A DNA stretch of 64,000 nucleotides from Dryococelus australis (lineage: Eukaryota; Arthropoda; Insecta; Phasmatodea; Phasmatidae), in contig CM057000.1 in assembly GCA_029891345.1 (NCBI GenBank), positions 130,851,663-130,915,662 of the forward strand, written 5' to 3'. How positions within the stretch are numbered: position 1 is the stretch's first letter; each line of letters opens with the position of its first letter. The translations under genes and the position numbers were made by a program. The notes below the pieces were generated by a model, which was not told where the DNA came from, did no database searches, and saw only the letters and a list, made by a program, of their open reading frames with translations. This document shows positions 47,759 to 60,341 of this stretch, one piece after another.

Positions 47759-48424
47759 GTAAGTTGCTCTCCATTTACCACTATCCTCTTTAAACCTACA
47801 TGAGGTGTCCATTTCTAACAAGTGCATTGACCACAAAAATTATTAATAACTAAATTCAGGATACCACTAAAGTGGCTTCAATGTCATCTATTCATCTAGC
47901 AAAGTTTTTCTGTTCCAAAACAACCCAAACCCCTCTAAAATAGCATTTGAAAAATAATGTCACTTGCTCCAAAGGGGCCATGTTCACATTAACAAATAAA
48001 ATATGACAGCTTTCTAAAACATCCCTTGTACAGGAACAGGAGGCTTCCTGTCCAATCTGTGTATGCTTGTTACAGTTCCTAAACTGCCCTTGTCGATTTT
48101 ACAATTCCAAAATGCATTTTGTCCATTAAATGTTTCCTTAATGCACAAAAACCTTTGATTTTAACAAAATGAAATTGCTCCAAAAGGATTTTTAAGAACC
48201 CAAGTAGATTACTGCACAATACAATTTAAAAACTTATTAAACAAAATACTGTAACTCAATAAGTGGTTCATAAAGAATAAACTTATGCAGAATACTTCAA
48301 AAAAATATATACATTTAGTAATAGAAATATACAATATTATAGAGGATACAGGGAACATACAGATATAAATAACAAAACCATTTATCAAGTTAATAAAAAC
48401 AAATTTTTTAGAATTTATATTAAC
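47759..48424 (+). other. Intron 8 first part, nothing recognised
   Basis: AT-rich, no coding or repeat feature seen. Confidence 0.5.
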
Positions 48425-48825
48425 TGGAATCTAACAGTTAATCATCATACTGCATATGTAGCAAGAAAGTTAAACACAGGATGTAATGTTTTGAGATATC
48501 TTGTGAAATTAATTAATATACAAACCATTAAACAAGATAGTGTGCATATTTTCATTCAATAATGTCATAATATTGAAATATGGGACAACGCTAAAGAAAG
48601 ATTTAAAACTTTTAGAATTATAACAAAGTATTACAAAATCTCTACCTGCAGACGAAAATTCAAAACATTTCTAATTCTAACAAGATATTAATATTTTGCT
48701 ATAGGAATCAATTAAGTTTAAAAAATAAGGACATTCATAATTGTAATACTTGTGGACATAATAAATTAAGACAGGTTGAAACAGGAATACAACATGTAGG
48801 TAAAATACTCTTTAACATACCATAA
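48425..48825 (+). pseudogene. LINE reverse-transcriptase C-terminal fragment
   Basis: With in-frame stops, the translation reads ARKLNTGCNVLRYL, then IEIWDNAKERFKTFRIITKY, then STCRRKFKTFLILT, and after a frame change KDIHNCNTCGHNKLRQVET. This order (RKLN..ALR, YGxxIWG, xxxQKRxIR, CRxLF, SDIHNYNTR) is the C-terminal region of Jockey/CR1-type LINE reverse transcriptase. The catalytic core is missing, so it is a 5'-truncated dead copy. Confidence 0.75.
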
Positions 48826-49014
48826 AAATTATAATGTGTACTTGATAACATAAAAATATTTCAGATAGCAATTAAAACCTCCTTTGTTTTGTAGTGCTTG
48901 GCCAAGGCACCCTTTGGAAATGGATACCGCATGTGATCACAATATCAGTACAGCGACGTGTGACTGTAGACATGTTTATGCAGTGCGACAGTACAGTGCA
49001 TACCAGGCTTGCCT

Positions 49015-49195
49015 GGGCCGCGATGGTGCAGCAGCTAGGATGCTCACCTCATGCCAGCTGGTGAGCATGTTTTCTCTGGGATCTCCAGTTTCTCCCACCC
49101 TTACATTCTGGCGCTGCTCCATACTTGCCTTGATTTACCCTCATCTGCTCTCAAGACCGTGTTAAAAGCCATCCACACCTCTCCATTCCACTCTA
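49015..49195 (+). mobile_element. Type-A SINE, degenerate
   Basis: TCTCTGGGATCTCCAGTTTC, TTCTGGCGCTGCTCCATACT and CTGCTCTCAAGACCGTGTTA match the family body and tail. The head lacks the B-box region. Confidence 0.8.
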
Positions 49196-49784
49196 GGTTC
49201 ACCAATTGGCTCATGTGTAAACCACTGAGAATCACTCACTGGAAGGGGGAGGAAACAATGACACAGAATTAAATTTTTAAATCTTAATAATAATGTACCG
49301 TACACATTTTTACCTGCTTATTTCAACAAATAGTATGCTGTTGCAATAGGAATCTTCTGTGGACTACTGACAACATGAAACCTGCTTGATTGATTGTCTC
49401 TCCCCCATGGTGACATTTTCATGGCACGGTATTTAATACTTACTTTCATGTTGTAGCCTCTTACATTCCGCATTTACATAACAGCTGACAAAAAGTCCCA
49501 CAGCCAAAAGCTTCTAACAGAAACTTCAGTCAAATCCTAAAATTTCTAATAATAATCTGTTAAAACAGTAATTTTTCCATTTACTAAAATGCCCACATAA
49601 ACAGACTCTCTTTCTTACAATTTAGTACTATATTTTATGAAACATCTCAAAATCAGAATTATCCCTCTTATTAAATGTTACATGCATTGGTGAGGGTTGT
49701 AGTTTACTTAATGGAGTGCAGTTCAAACACGTTTTGCTTCTCTTTTAACATCAACAGTGAGCTTCGTTGATGGAAGGAGTGATT

Positions 49785-50012
49785 TAGCTGGCTCTTAAAC
49801 CAATGAGGGTGAAGTGGTGTAAGTATACAGCAGCACCAGAATGAAAGTATGGGGGGAAACGGAAGAGCCCCGAGAAAACCAGCTGCCCAGCAGCATTGTC
49901 TGGCACGATTCCCACATGCGAAAATCTGGGAGCGTCCCCACCAGGACTCAAATCCAGTTTGCCTAGGTGGGAGACCAGTGTCTAAAACTACACCACCGTG
50001 GGCCTCCATGGA
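49785..50012 (-). mobile_element. Type-A SINE
   Basis: The minus strand shows GTGGTGTAGTTTTAGACACT, a degenerate B box, the CGCATGTGGGAATCGTGCC block, GGGGCTCTTCCGTTTCCCCC and the tail. It is nearly full length. Confidence 0.85.
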
Positions 50013-50923
50013 AGAAGACGGGCAAAGAATGTATGCAGTATCGTATTTACCCGAAAGGAAGATGACCCTGAATCTAAGACAACCCCTTCCTAAAAAAAAT
50101 ATTTTTGAGGGAAAAATATTTAAACCTGAATTCAAGACTACTTCTGTAAAGTGCTGAAAAAATTCTTCCGGTTGAAAGTATTTTTACATGAATTTATGAC
50201 AAATCCTTCAAGAAGGAATGCTATTATACGAACAATATGATATATTTTACTTACTTTGAAAGAAAAGCTAATCACAATGAAATAGGTGTGTCTAACCTGG
50301 CTGTATGGTAGCAGCATCCTTCTTACACTGTACAATTTTTGTGGGTGTTATATTTGTGACTAGAGCCATTTTGCTTCCCAGCAAAGACATGGCTGCTAGG
50401 TGACATCAGATAAGAGGATCCTTGTCAAAGTTGATAGGTACAGTCTCAACACTACAAAAATACATACAACCATAGAACACATGGTATTTAAGCATGAAAA
50501 GCCTTTGTCAAAATCCTCCGTCTCATGGCATGCCAATTTTGGAGGACTAACTGCTACCCGAGTAAAAATTATGAATAGATGCCCGTAGTAATGTTGTGCA
50601 TGTAACAAAAACTTAAATACTGAACTAGCAGTGTCACACATTTATGGTATTTGTGCCTAGGTTTTGAATTGAAGACAACCCCGATTTGTAGACGATCCCT
50701 TATTTTTTCTATTCCTTTTCTGTCAAAAAACCTCTTCTTCCTTTAGAGTAAATACGGTAATTAAAAAGTCTCATAAAAAATTTATTTCAAAAACATAAAA
50801 TGCTTCAAATGAATCAAACTGAAAGTAATTTCAATAGTTGTGTGTTATACGAGCTAAGTATACACTTAGCCATTCAAAATGCCTGATCATGTTACTGTTT
50901 TCCAAGCAGCTGTTTATGTGCAG
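50013..50923 (+). other. End of intron 8, nothing recognised
   Basis: AT-rich, several short ORFs on both strands without homology. It ends at the exon 9 acceptor. Confidence 0.5.
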
Positions 50924-51107
50924 ACGTTTCGCGCACAATTCCCATACAGTTCAAACTGGACCAGGGAAGGATTTGTGCTGCTGGCATCATGTTTGCAACC
51001 ACAGAGCAGAGGGACAGTGACGCTGGCCAGTCGTGACCCCACCCACATGCCTTTAATAGACCCACGTTACCTGGAACATCCCTACGATGTGCAGTGCATG
51101 ACGGAAG
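50924..51107 (+). CDS. GMC oxidoreductase exon 9 (residues 445-506)
   Basis: The acceptor is TTTATGTGCAG. An in-frame ATG at 50879 lies upstream of it and is intronic. The exon encodes TFRAQFPYS, then EGFVLLASCLQPQSRGTVTL, then PLIDPRYLEHPYDVQCMTE. The SRGxVxLxSxDP...PxIxPxYL block is diagnostic of the GMC C-terminal domain. It ends at GGAAG/GTAAGC in phase 1. Confidence 0.95.
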
Positions 51108-52126
51108 GTAAGCATTCACACATAGTCATGTGCTGCGGGAGTCATTAAAAACTAAGGGCCACTTTTACAGGTTCGCATTAAACTGCTCATTACTTAATCT
51201 TCACATTAAGATAACAACAGCTTTAACATGGACTTCCATTTTAGTCATTTCTTATACTCTTTATAAAATTATGAAAGGCTGTATTCCTTTTCATTGTAGC
51301 TGTTGGCTGAACTTTGTATAACACATTCTTATTGGTTACTATATGGTGTTCTCTACGACATACATTGAAAAAAAAAGTTTGTTATTTTTCCTATGTTGTG
51401 GTAGTTTAGAAGGGTTTAGTTTATAGTAATGAAGTGGTCAATGTGTACTAATTTTATCCCTGCAGAAGAAAGTTTACTGGTTGATTAATCAGCAAAAAAA
51501 AAAACCATGACGTGTGAAAAGTAAAGCATGGGATGAAGTAACAGATTTTTGAGTTCTAAAAATTTGGTAAGAATTTAATATTAAATGCAACCATTCGTCA
51601 AAAATGTTTTATGCCTCGCAAAATTTTTTGTGGTTGATAATTTATAACAGCCAAATGTTTCAGTCACACTGAAAATTCATTCCTTTCATGTAGGCATGAA
51701 ACACATTTTTTTAGTATTTCGAAATATTCATCATAACTTTCATTTGATTATTGCAAAAGTAATGTTAGTCTAATCCTTATAAACATTATTTACGCTTTAA
51801 ACTTCGCTCAAAACCTTTCGTTAAACTCACCGACGACAACTTCAGGTGACAATTAGTTGACGAGGACTTTAAAGTTTTCATTTACATTTTAACTTGAACC
51901 TGTAAAATACACTAACAGATGGATCACTCTTACAGTCCTCATTAAAGTCTAACAGGAAGTTTAACACAAACCTGTAAAACTGGCCCAAGAACGTAATGTT
52001 CTGAAATGTACTAGTTTGTGTGTAACATACTTGTCCGAAAACATTTCACACTCGGGTGGTGGTTGTTAGCACTTTGTCAAGAAACAAGACAAATGAGAAC
52101 CTTGTATTATGAATAATATATCAATG
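51108..52126 (+). other. Intron 9 first part, nothing recognised
   Basis: AT-rich intron sequence. Confidence 0.5.
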
Positions 52127-52131
52127 TGATG

Positions 52132-54045
52132 TGTAACTGTCTAGGGACAGGAGCATGTCAGCATCTTGCTAGGTGTTTTTAGATTGTGTTAGATCAGTCC
52201 CACAGGCTCTAGGGGCAGACCTTACTGAGGCCATGTCTACAGACTGTTGCGTTTTGCCTTAATGGTGCCTTTAAACAGAGTCGGGCAGGTAGGCTACCAG
52301 CTCGGCATAAAGTCTAGCTGAGCTAGGATGGGCTCATGTGTGCGGGTTGCTAGCAGAGCCACTGGCTTACCTCCCACTGCCGTGCATTTGGTACTTATCG
52401 GCGTAGGTACAGCGTTGACTGCATCTGCTGGTCGGCTCTGGTGAGAGACTGGCTCTGCTGCAGCAGGCAGGTGTCCGGCCTGATGATGGTGGTTTTGGCT
52501 GTGCTGGTCAGACGTCAACTGGCTCGACACCTAGTACCAGGAGCAGGCCTAGGCGACGTACTCAACAACAGGGTGTGCAGCTCCTGGGATTTTCACAAGG
52601 GGACCAAACAAGTTACTGAAGGGAACTGCAAGGGGAGGCCTCAACAGTTGGCGGGTGGTGTGAGCTCGTTCCCAGGGGGTTAAGTAGCTGAAGGCTGGGG
52701 CATGCTGTTTTAAGCACTGCTTGCGTTTCAGCTAGGTTGGCAGCTGTCTCTCTGTCGCCCCACTTACGTCCCCTTCTGTGGGCTGGCATTTACCAGGGAT
52801 GAGGTATTACAGTTCATGTCCGCAACAGAGTGGCACGCAACAATGTCCCTAGCTAAAGTGCATTCCACAAGGAATAGACCCCTCCTTGTCAGACCTGGCA
52901 CTTCTTCCGCTGAATTGATACACGGTGGATGGAGTGGGTTAACTGACAAGGCTGATCTAGCCTCTTTGCCATGTATCTTGCTAGTCGTTGTGGCTCTACC
53001 ATACGTGCGCACCAGGTACCTTTGCATGCCTGGTTCCACAGTATGGCTGGTCATCTAATGGGTTGTGTTTTCATGACGTACAAGTTTTTTTTTTTAGGGG
53101 ATAAGCCGCAGTCCTACACTAAGTTTGGCAAACCAGTCACAAATCCACAGTTCCCTGGCTCTACTTTGCGGGGTGATGCTTACCAGGGATGACTAAGCAT
53201 AATTCACACAAGAAAGAGCAGATGGCAGTTAGATTAGTAACATGTTTAATTCTGTCCAGATTAGAACACTGTGACCTGTACTCTCCTGCTGTATTCAAGG
53301 CACTGATTAACTTACGGAAGGTAAAGGCAACAGACAGGTGAAGGAGCATGTCTGGATGAAGAGCCTTGCCTGAAGAACGTGCTGGAAGAGCCTTGCCTGA
53401 AGAACGTGCTGGAAGAGCAAGAGCAACAAATCAAATTAGGTAACCATCAGAAAAACTAAACTCCAACTGAAGCAATGTTATCCTGAAGGGACTTAAGTGT
53501 GAGTGTGGGGTTGATGGAAAGTGTCAAGTGTGGGGGGGGAATTATGACTTTTCGGAGCTGCAGCATGTACTTGAAGTCCAGCGTTGGTAACTGGCGATCA
53601 CTGGGTGTTCTTCATGAGGTGGAAGAGAGCAGACAGAGCAGCTCGCCTTAGCACAGCTTGTGCTAAGGCAAGCTGCTGGTATAAACTGCCTTTCTGCGGT
53701 GATGCAGGGCCATATATCCTCCTAGGATAGGGGTGTCTCTGGTTCCTTCGGGTAACTTCGGCGGCGGGCGTGGTTCCTCCCTCGTAGGCCGAGCCATACT
53801 TGCTGTCATCTCCTGGGGTGTCTGAACGCAGGTCTTCCTATGTGGGTGATATCGGCTGCGCGAGCACAGGCGCAACTTCGCTGGCGTGGTTTACTGGTTT
53901 CCCTTCAAGGTAGGAATGATTTAATATTCTCTTCCTTCAGGTGTATTCCAGTCTCCAGGCATCCACCTTATTCATGGAGATGGAATGCTGGCTTGGATAA
54001 CTGCCATTCATGGTAGTATCTCTTCTAGTGCACGTGGCGCGCACA
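52132..54045 (-). mobile_element. Solo LTR, giant-LTR family, 1914 bp
   Basis: Ends are TG and CA, flanked by the exact 5-bp repeat TGATG (52127-52131 and 54046-54050). A 96-codon minus ORF (52764-53054) has GRATTTSKIHGKEARSALSV, resembling GATTTRNTFIQGGAARPGYS in the copy at 62.7 kb. The block at 53055 (minus) reads CCCATTAGATGACC, as in other copies. A 29-bp tandem repeat lies at about 53359-53416. Confidence 0.8.
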
Positions 54046-54050
54046 TGATG

Positions 54051-55655
54051 ATATGTAGTCGCAGGGAAAATAAATAGTATATCTACGCATAAAATTTTAA
54101 AAGCTATGATAAAAGGAGAAAGGAAACTTTAACAGAGCATGGGATATACTAAATTGATGCTACAGATGTTAGTTATATTCTATGGCATGGAAACCCGTAT
54201 AGAAAAATGAAGGAAAGGCAATCTTACATAAATCTTTTTACTATGAGAGCAAACATTTTACCAGAGCAATATAGGTATTTCTTCCAAGCTATTCCTGGCA
54301 CCATACATTTTTATATGTTGTTATGGCACAAAATGATATGCTAGGGTTGTGTGCATGCAACTTTTTTCTCACAAAACAAAAATTTATGAACTTTTGTGGA
54401 AACGAAATAAAAATTAAAAAACATTTCATAAGAGTTTAGTTTTCATGAAAGTTGAAATGAATCACATATTGTGTTAGCTACTTATTTATTAGAGCAATTT
54501 TGTTACAAAACAACACAAAAAATGTAGGATATTGGGTATTTACCAAAAGTTTTTTTTGCCTACATTTATATTCCATTTTATGTAGTTATTTTAATTATAC
54601 AACAATTAAAACAAACAAAATGATTTACTTACAAAAATTTTCTTTACTGGTACAATAAATGAACATTCATAACACACCAGAACATTAATTGAAATTGAGG
54701 ATTTTCATTTATCATGCTCATTCTGCTTTCTTCTCACCCTGATTTCTGCTGTTCCAGTAGTAGACCCGAGCCGCCTCCCCCCTCTCTCTTCCTTCAAGCA
54801 TTTAAACAAAAGGTGTTCCGTCTTTGTGTGTTGCTTACTGAGTAACACTGGCGTGGCAGCCCACCCTGCTATTGCCCTTTTCTATATAGTGCTTGGGTCT
54901 TGCCAAGCCAATGTACTCACAGGAAGCCAATAGTAGAAAATCCCTTGGGACCTGGAAAGCAAACCTTCCAAGGGGACTTGGAGTTGCCAGCGATGTCCCA
55001 CCCCCTTCTATAACTGAGGGATAGGACATGTTCAACGTCGACAACGCACCATGAGAGAAGTCATTGCCCTCCAGAAAGCTGCCCAGGCTCTTCCACTAAC
55101 CACAGTTACCCCCCTCCCTTCATTGGACGTTACAGGCCATGTCCTCCCTCCTACAGCACAGCCATTATCGTCTACCTGTATGGTATCACCCAACTTTATG
55201 CCCAGCTATCAGGCTGGACATGAGAAAGCAGCCAAAGAGACTCTGGTACTTGCTGGAAGTGTGGGGGACACTTAGCATAGCACCAACAGGGTATAAACAT
55301 AAAAAATGGGAACCACCACCAGCTATTCAAAAATGAGAGGATATTCCTTCTTCAGCCTCGTGTGTCACATTCCACACGCAGTCTTGACCCTACCTCCTAC
55401 TCCAACCAAGACGCCAAATGCCAGTGAACTGCTCCTGACTGTAGGAAAAGTAGTATGATGCTTGTAGACACAACTGCAGGGTCCCCTGGATACAGGTACA
55501 CGCCTACCAGAGTACCCATGCACCCTAGTTCGAACAGTGCTCCACCCCATACCCGGCGTACAATTATCAAGCTGTTCCCTCCAAAGACCCCATAAAGATA
55601 ATACATGCTTCACAGCCGTCAGAGAGGAGGAAGTCCTTGATGCTCTAAACACCAC
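54051..55655 (+). other. Intron 9, unassigned; possible repeat at 54.75-55.6 kb
   Basis: The AT-rich part 54051-54720 holds nothing. From 54750 to 55650 the sequence is GC-richer with overlapping ORFs on both strands but no termini or domain that I can name. Confidence 0.4.
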
Positions 55656-55659
55656 CACT

Positions 55660-55870
55660 AGAGGGGCAGCAGTGTATACGTGGTTAGACTGCTCGTCTCC
55701 CTCCAAGGCGAACCAGGCTCAATCCCCAGCCGGATCACTCCCCGATTTTTGCAAGTGGAAATCATGCTGGATGTTTTCTTGGGAAATTTCCATTTCCCCT
55801 GCCCTTGCATTACAGCACTGCTCCATTCTCACCTCATTTCACACTCATCTGTTCACCACTAAACACAACT
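55660..55870 (+). mobile_element. Type-A SINE, + orientation
   Basis: ACGTGGTTAGACTGCTCGTC, GGCTCAATCCCCAGCCGG and TTGCATTACAGCACTGCTCC match the family. It forms an inverted pair with the next copy 45 bp away. Confidence 0.88.
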
Positions 55871-55914
55871 CGCCAGGTGAGAAGCATCAACAGGAAATGG
55901 AAATGGAGAGATGT

Positions 55915-56128
55915 GGGTGACTCTTAACATTGGAGCCGATGAGGGTGAAGTGAAGCGAATATGGAGCAAAGCCCGTTTGAAAGGGCGGGGGAAATGGGAG
56001 ATCCCCAACAAACGCCACAGACCAGCAGCATTGTCAGGCACAATTCCCACATGTGAAAATCAGGGAGCGACCCCAGTTCGCTTTGGTTGGAGGCAAGCAG
56101 TCTGACCACTCAGCCACCATGGCCCCTC
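55915..56128 (-). mobile_element. Type-A SINE, - orientation
   Basis: Minus strand: GGCCATGGTGGCTGAGTGGT head, AACTGGGGTCGCTCC, CACATGTGGGAATTGTGCC, GGGGATCTCCCATTTCCCCC and the CACCCTCATCGGCTCC tail. A nearly full-length copy. Confidence 0.9.
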
Positions 56129-56694
56129 AACTGGAAGTGTGGTTTAGTTTTTTATGGTTTAAGTCTTGTGTCAATATTTGCTGTTTGGCTAGCTCAACTC
56201 CTTCCTTTTATCAAGCAGATTATGGCAGAAGTACAGAATAAAGGTAAATATTGGAGTAAAATCAAGGAGAAAGAGTGGTAAAAACATAGGAGAAGATGGA
56301 GACATTTCACTATACTGACCCGCCCAAAATCTAAAACTGCAGTGTACAGTGACGATGATAGCCAGGAACCTAGGGTACTATCCTTTCTTCGGGTGCTGCT
56401 AAATGGCCAGAAAAATATTCTTTTCGTACAATGGTCACCCATCTTCTAAATAATGCAGAAATTCCAGGTACCAACCATCCTCCCCACTTCCTCAGCAGAA
56501 ACATAATAAAGTGCCAAGCCATACCTTTTGTTTTAGGCATTACCGGTACGTCCAAATGCTCTTCAGTATTGAAAAGATGAAGTGGGGTCCCACTTCTTCA
56601 ATAAGTTCAGAAGCATCACTGAAAGGTGTTGAGCACTGTAGAGACATGATCATGCAGCACAGCAATCATGGACTGGCTTGCTATGGTGTTGCAG

Positions 56695-56923
56695 CCATAC
56701 AGCTAGCAGCCCACATGGTCGCCAGTGCACCATTCCGCGAGCTGGGTGCACACCTTCACCTGCCACCCCTGCAGCAGTGTGCGAGCCTGGATGTACACCC
56801 AAACAACACACTGTATGTGGAGTGCATGGTGCGTACAGCAGCCATCACCGGCCACCACCCTGGCGGGACATGTAGCATGGGCCGGCCTGGAGACGAGGGA
56901 GTCGTCATCGACCCACAGCTCAG
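56695..56923 (+). CDS. GMC oxidoreductase exon 10 (active-site His, residues 506-582)
   Basis: The acceptor is GGTGTTGCAG and entry is phase 1. The exon encodes AIQLAAHMVASAPFRELGAH, then a cysteine-containing linker, then ITGHHPGGTCSMG. The HP histidine (H560) is the usual catalytic base. It ends VVIDPQLR with the arginine codon split AG|G. The junction requires a donor beginning GC (CTCAG/GCTAGT); no GT donor restores the frame with exon 11. Confidence 0.92.
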
Positions 56924-57049
56924 GCTAGTTCTGTCTCTCATTTGTTATAGAGCTCCTCTGTCACATTTCCCATTTGTTGAAACACTGAATAAGCTAAGTT
57001 GAGCATGCTGTGGACCAACGCACAATACAGTTTTGGGTAATGTGAGCGA

Positions 57050-57305
57050 GTGAAGATATTTGGACGGCCCTTAACATCGAGGTCTTGAGAGCCGATGAGG
57101 GTGACTGAGGTGAGTATGGAGCAGCGCCGGAATGAAAGGGCGGGGGAAACGGGAGATCCCCAAGAAAACTGTCTGACGATCAACGGCATCGTCCGGCACG
57201 ATTCCCACATGCAAAAATCTGGAGTAACCAGGCCAGAGATTGAACCTGGATTGGATCGCCTTGGTGGGATGCGAGCAGGCTAACTGCGCAGCCACCATGG
57301 CCCCT
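57050..57305 (-). mobile_element. Type-A SINE, best-preserved copy
   Basis: Minus strand: GGGGCCATGGTGGCTGCGCA, B-box-like CAGGTTCAATC, GGGGATCTCCCGTTTCCCCC, ATTCCGGCGCTGCTCC and CTCTCAAGACCTCGATGTTA tail. It lies in the GC-AG intron between exons 10 and 11. Confidence 0.9.
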
Positions 57306-58296
57306 TTTGGGTAATGTGATCAAGTATATAATGTATGCGTAATACCAATACCAAAATCTCAGGTAACCATTACAATCAGGTACCCATACCCCCTCTTCCA
57401 GAAATAATGTGTATCATGCCACAACATGTGCAGAACGACTTGTGCTACTGTTTTGGTACTGAACAATCCTAAACAGATCATTTTGGAGTAGCCACAATTT
57501 GTTGCCAAAACCGTACTCTTGAATGGTACAACATTGTATGAGCGTGTATCACTGATGCATGCAAATGCCTTTAGACAAGACGATTTGGTAGCTTTGATTA
57601 AATAAAGACAAACCACCAACAAATTCCAGTCTTGAAATACGTATTCCAGTAGGTACAAATATTCCCAATATAATTCCATTATCAGTAGACATCCTGTGTA
57701 ATTATGTTAAGTAAAGAAACAGTCACAAAACGTATAAGAACTGCACTAATCAAATACATAAACCAGAACTGTAAAATCTAAGTGTGACCATATGAAGACT
57801 GATGCTACTGCTGAGCCATGCTTTCCTTCAATTGTGTAAACTGACAAAAATTTACCACTAGCTTTAGAACATTTCCTTTATTACTACATAATGGATTGTT
57901 ATGTGGGTGTAGAAAATTACTGGGTGCATGTCAAATTGATTTACCTCAGGTGCACATGGCCGGCAATACAGTACTGTTCATGACAGTGGTAAAGTAATTT
58001 GACAAACAAGTTACTGTTTCAGCAATACAGCCTTGGTATAATCTTACCATTAAAGCACACCAAGACTTGACAATGACTATTATCTTCTAGACTTAACTAA
58101 TGGAATTAAATTGTGTTGACTGAATGTGCCAAAGGTTTCACAAACTAAACAGCTGACTTGTTTATAATCCCATTTTACTCATACTAGTGCGACAGCTGGA
58201 AACCAAACTTTGACGTTATCTGCACTATTAGTAACATGTCTGAAGTAACATATTCTCATCACCCTCACTCATATGTAATTTGTGTGACTGTTCTAG
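57306..58296 (+). other. Intron 10 remainder, nothing recognised
   Basis: AT-rich, no feature beyond the exon 11 acceptor. Confidence 0.5.
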
Positions 58297-58423
58297 GATA
58301 GTGGGAGTGGAAGGACTACGTGTGGTGGATGCCAGTATTCTGCCAACCCCAGTGTCTGGTCACCCCAATTCTGTGCTCATCGCAATGGCAGAGCGTGCGG
58401 CCGACTTAATTATGCATCCATGA
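58297..58423 (+). CDS. GMC oxidoreductase exon 11 (C-terminus and stop, residues 582-623)
   Basis: The acceptor is GACTGTTCTAG. The exon encodes [20 protein letters not shown], then [21 protein letters not shown] and TGA. SGHPN carries the second catalytic histidine (H604), and the final helix is typical of the family. No AATAAA occurs in the 122 bp before the downstream LTR, so the 3' UTR may run into that element. Confidence 0.95.
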
Positions 58424-58545
58424 TTTCAACACTCGTCTCTAAAGCTTTACGTTTCACAAATGTTTGTGAATTTATTTTTCAGTATTATAAACTGTTGTTA
58501 CAAAAATTGCTCATTCACTTATTCCACAACTTTCAAATTACACAC

Positions 58546-60331
58546 TGATGCGTGCTTCTTATACTAATAATCAACTACGATTACGACTCAATGCTCTTTA
58601 CGTGAAGTATACTCTTACCTTCAACCTACTTAAGAATTGTCTACTTCAACCACCCACGAGAGTTTTTTGTGCACACACCACTTTACACATACATTCTCGG
58701 TTGCTTAAATTTCCCGGATGGCAGAGCATGTGGTCATAAGGTTACTCAACCAGCGAGTACGCCACCTCCCTCCACGCTGAATACCAACAAGCCTCAACCA
58801 CTTTGGGCGTGACAGAGTGCCTCTGAAGATGCATGAACCACGGAATGCTGAAAAGAGGGTTTCCACCTCCCACGCCAGCCTCCATGGCAGAAGGACGTCA
58901 TGTGCCTTTCCCGCACCCTGCTGCAGCAGTCTAGACTTCAGCACTATATAAGTCAGTGTGCAGTGGGGCTCCAGAGTCATTCTTGTTCTTCTCTCACGAT
59001 AACCCGAGCAGTGCTCAGTGCTGGGACCTCCAGAGATCTTCCAGGTATTAAGTAAGACCCCAGCGGCTACTTCCAACAATGACGACCAGTCATCCAATAA
59101 ACAGCGAACACACTAACACTCATTAACTTCACTTTGTCTCTTCCAGACACCGCTTTCTTTAGTACAGTTTAGTAGTAAAGTATTTTTCATGTCTAGAACA
59201 ATCTTTCCCTTTTTAACCTAGGACGAGGTCGCATACACCTGGCTAACATAAGTAACCTTCAGAACTCCACTGTTCGGTACGAGGTAGCACAAGTCACATG
59301 TTTATTGATTTTTTAATAAACATAATTTTGTTCTATATCCTTACACTTTTTCATTTACGAGTATTTTGCTATTTCGCTCGCTAAGAAATATTCACATTGT
59401 GCACTGCCAACAGAAACCAAGTATTTTCCTAAACCGAATTAACACACCCATTAGATGGCCGCATGATTCTTCCCACCCACCCAAGCACTGGAAGTGCTGG
59501 AGGGGGGAACAGAGGAGCCACAACCACTAGGAATACCTTCATCCAAGGAGGGGCAGCACGCCCAGGTTATCCCCTTGCTTCAAGCACTGATAGTGCTGAA
59601 GAGACCATGGCCTGAGTCTTGCCATTCAACCTTGCCTGAAATCATATCAAGTAGAGGCATTAGCTGTCCAAAAGCTCCACGTCTCTTATCAGCCCGCCAA
59701 GCGTGGGGGATCACTGGAGACTTTTACGGAGCTCGTGCCAGCAAGCAGCTACTGTACTGACACTGTTAAATTGTTTCTCGTCAAGGTGCACTACATGTGT
59801 TGTTTAAGCAGCGACACGCTATGCCCTTCAAGGTAAAGCACGACCAAAGGCATAGGGAGCAAAACCTAGCGTTTCTTGCTGCCAAACAGTGGTCTGCACT
59901 TCCCCCTTCCTACGCAGGAAAGGCAGGCGGAATGGGACTGCGCCGTCACACTCAGGCGCCAAGCAGTCGCGAATGCTCCTATGGTATTTGTATATTTTCA
60001 GCCGCATATTCGCACTAGCCAAGAGTACCACCCGGTTCCGAGAAGACTGGTATACAGGACCAAGGCTAGATACAGCCTGGCCAAAACCCAGGTTCTGGAG
60101 CCGAGAATCTGCTGCCTGGATTTGTCAATACGGCGTGGGGCAACCCAGCAACCATTAAGTTGAGACCAAGGATCGAAACCTCAACTTCCTCAGTATCACG
60201 GAGGTCATCTGAGTCAGTCAGTAGCTAACACCTCTCGCCAGCCACTGATAAACCTGTATAAAACCACGCTATTGGTCTAGCGTACAAATCCTAACGATCA
60301 TGCCAAGCAGACCTTAACCGAGCACACATCA
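58546..60331 (+). repeat. 5' LTR (1786 bp)
   Basis: TATATAAG at 58945-58952, hairpin AGGTCGCATACACCT at 59226-59240, poly(A) hairpin TGTTTATT...AATAAACA at 59299-59322, another AATAAA near 59097. Beyond lies about 1 kb carrying overlapping ORFs, for example 59494-59760 and 59876-60163. The part from about 59436 on is about 95 percent identical by eye to 62632-63530. A poly(A) site followed by so long a U5-like part is unusual. Confidence 0.85.
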
Positions 60332-60341
60332 AGTGATTTTC

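Noticed and set aside
50879..50923. In-frame ATG (MPDHVTVFQAA) before exon 9
   Set aside because: It lies upstream of a good TGTGCAG acceptor and matches nothing in GMC proteins.
56511..56694. ORF sequence before exon 10 (MPSHTFCFRHY...)
   Set aside because: It is open by chance in the intron. The GMC alignment begins at AIQLAAHMV after the acceptor at 56694.
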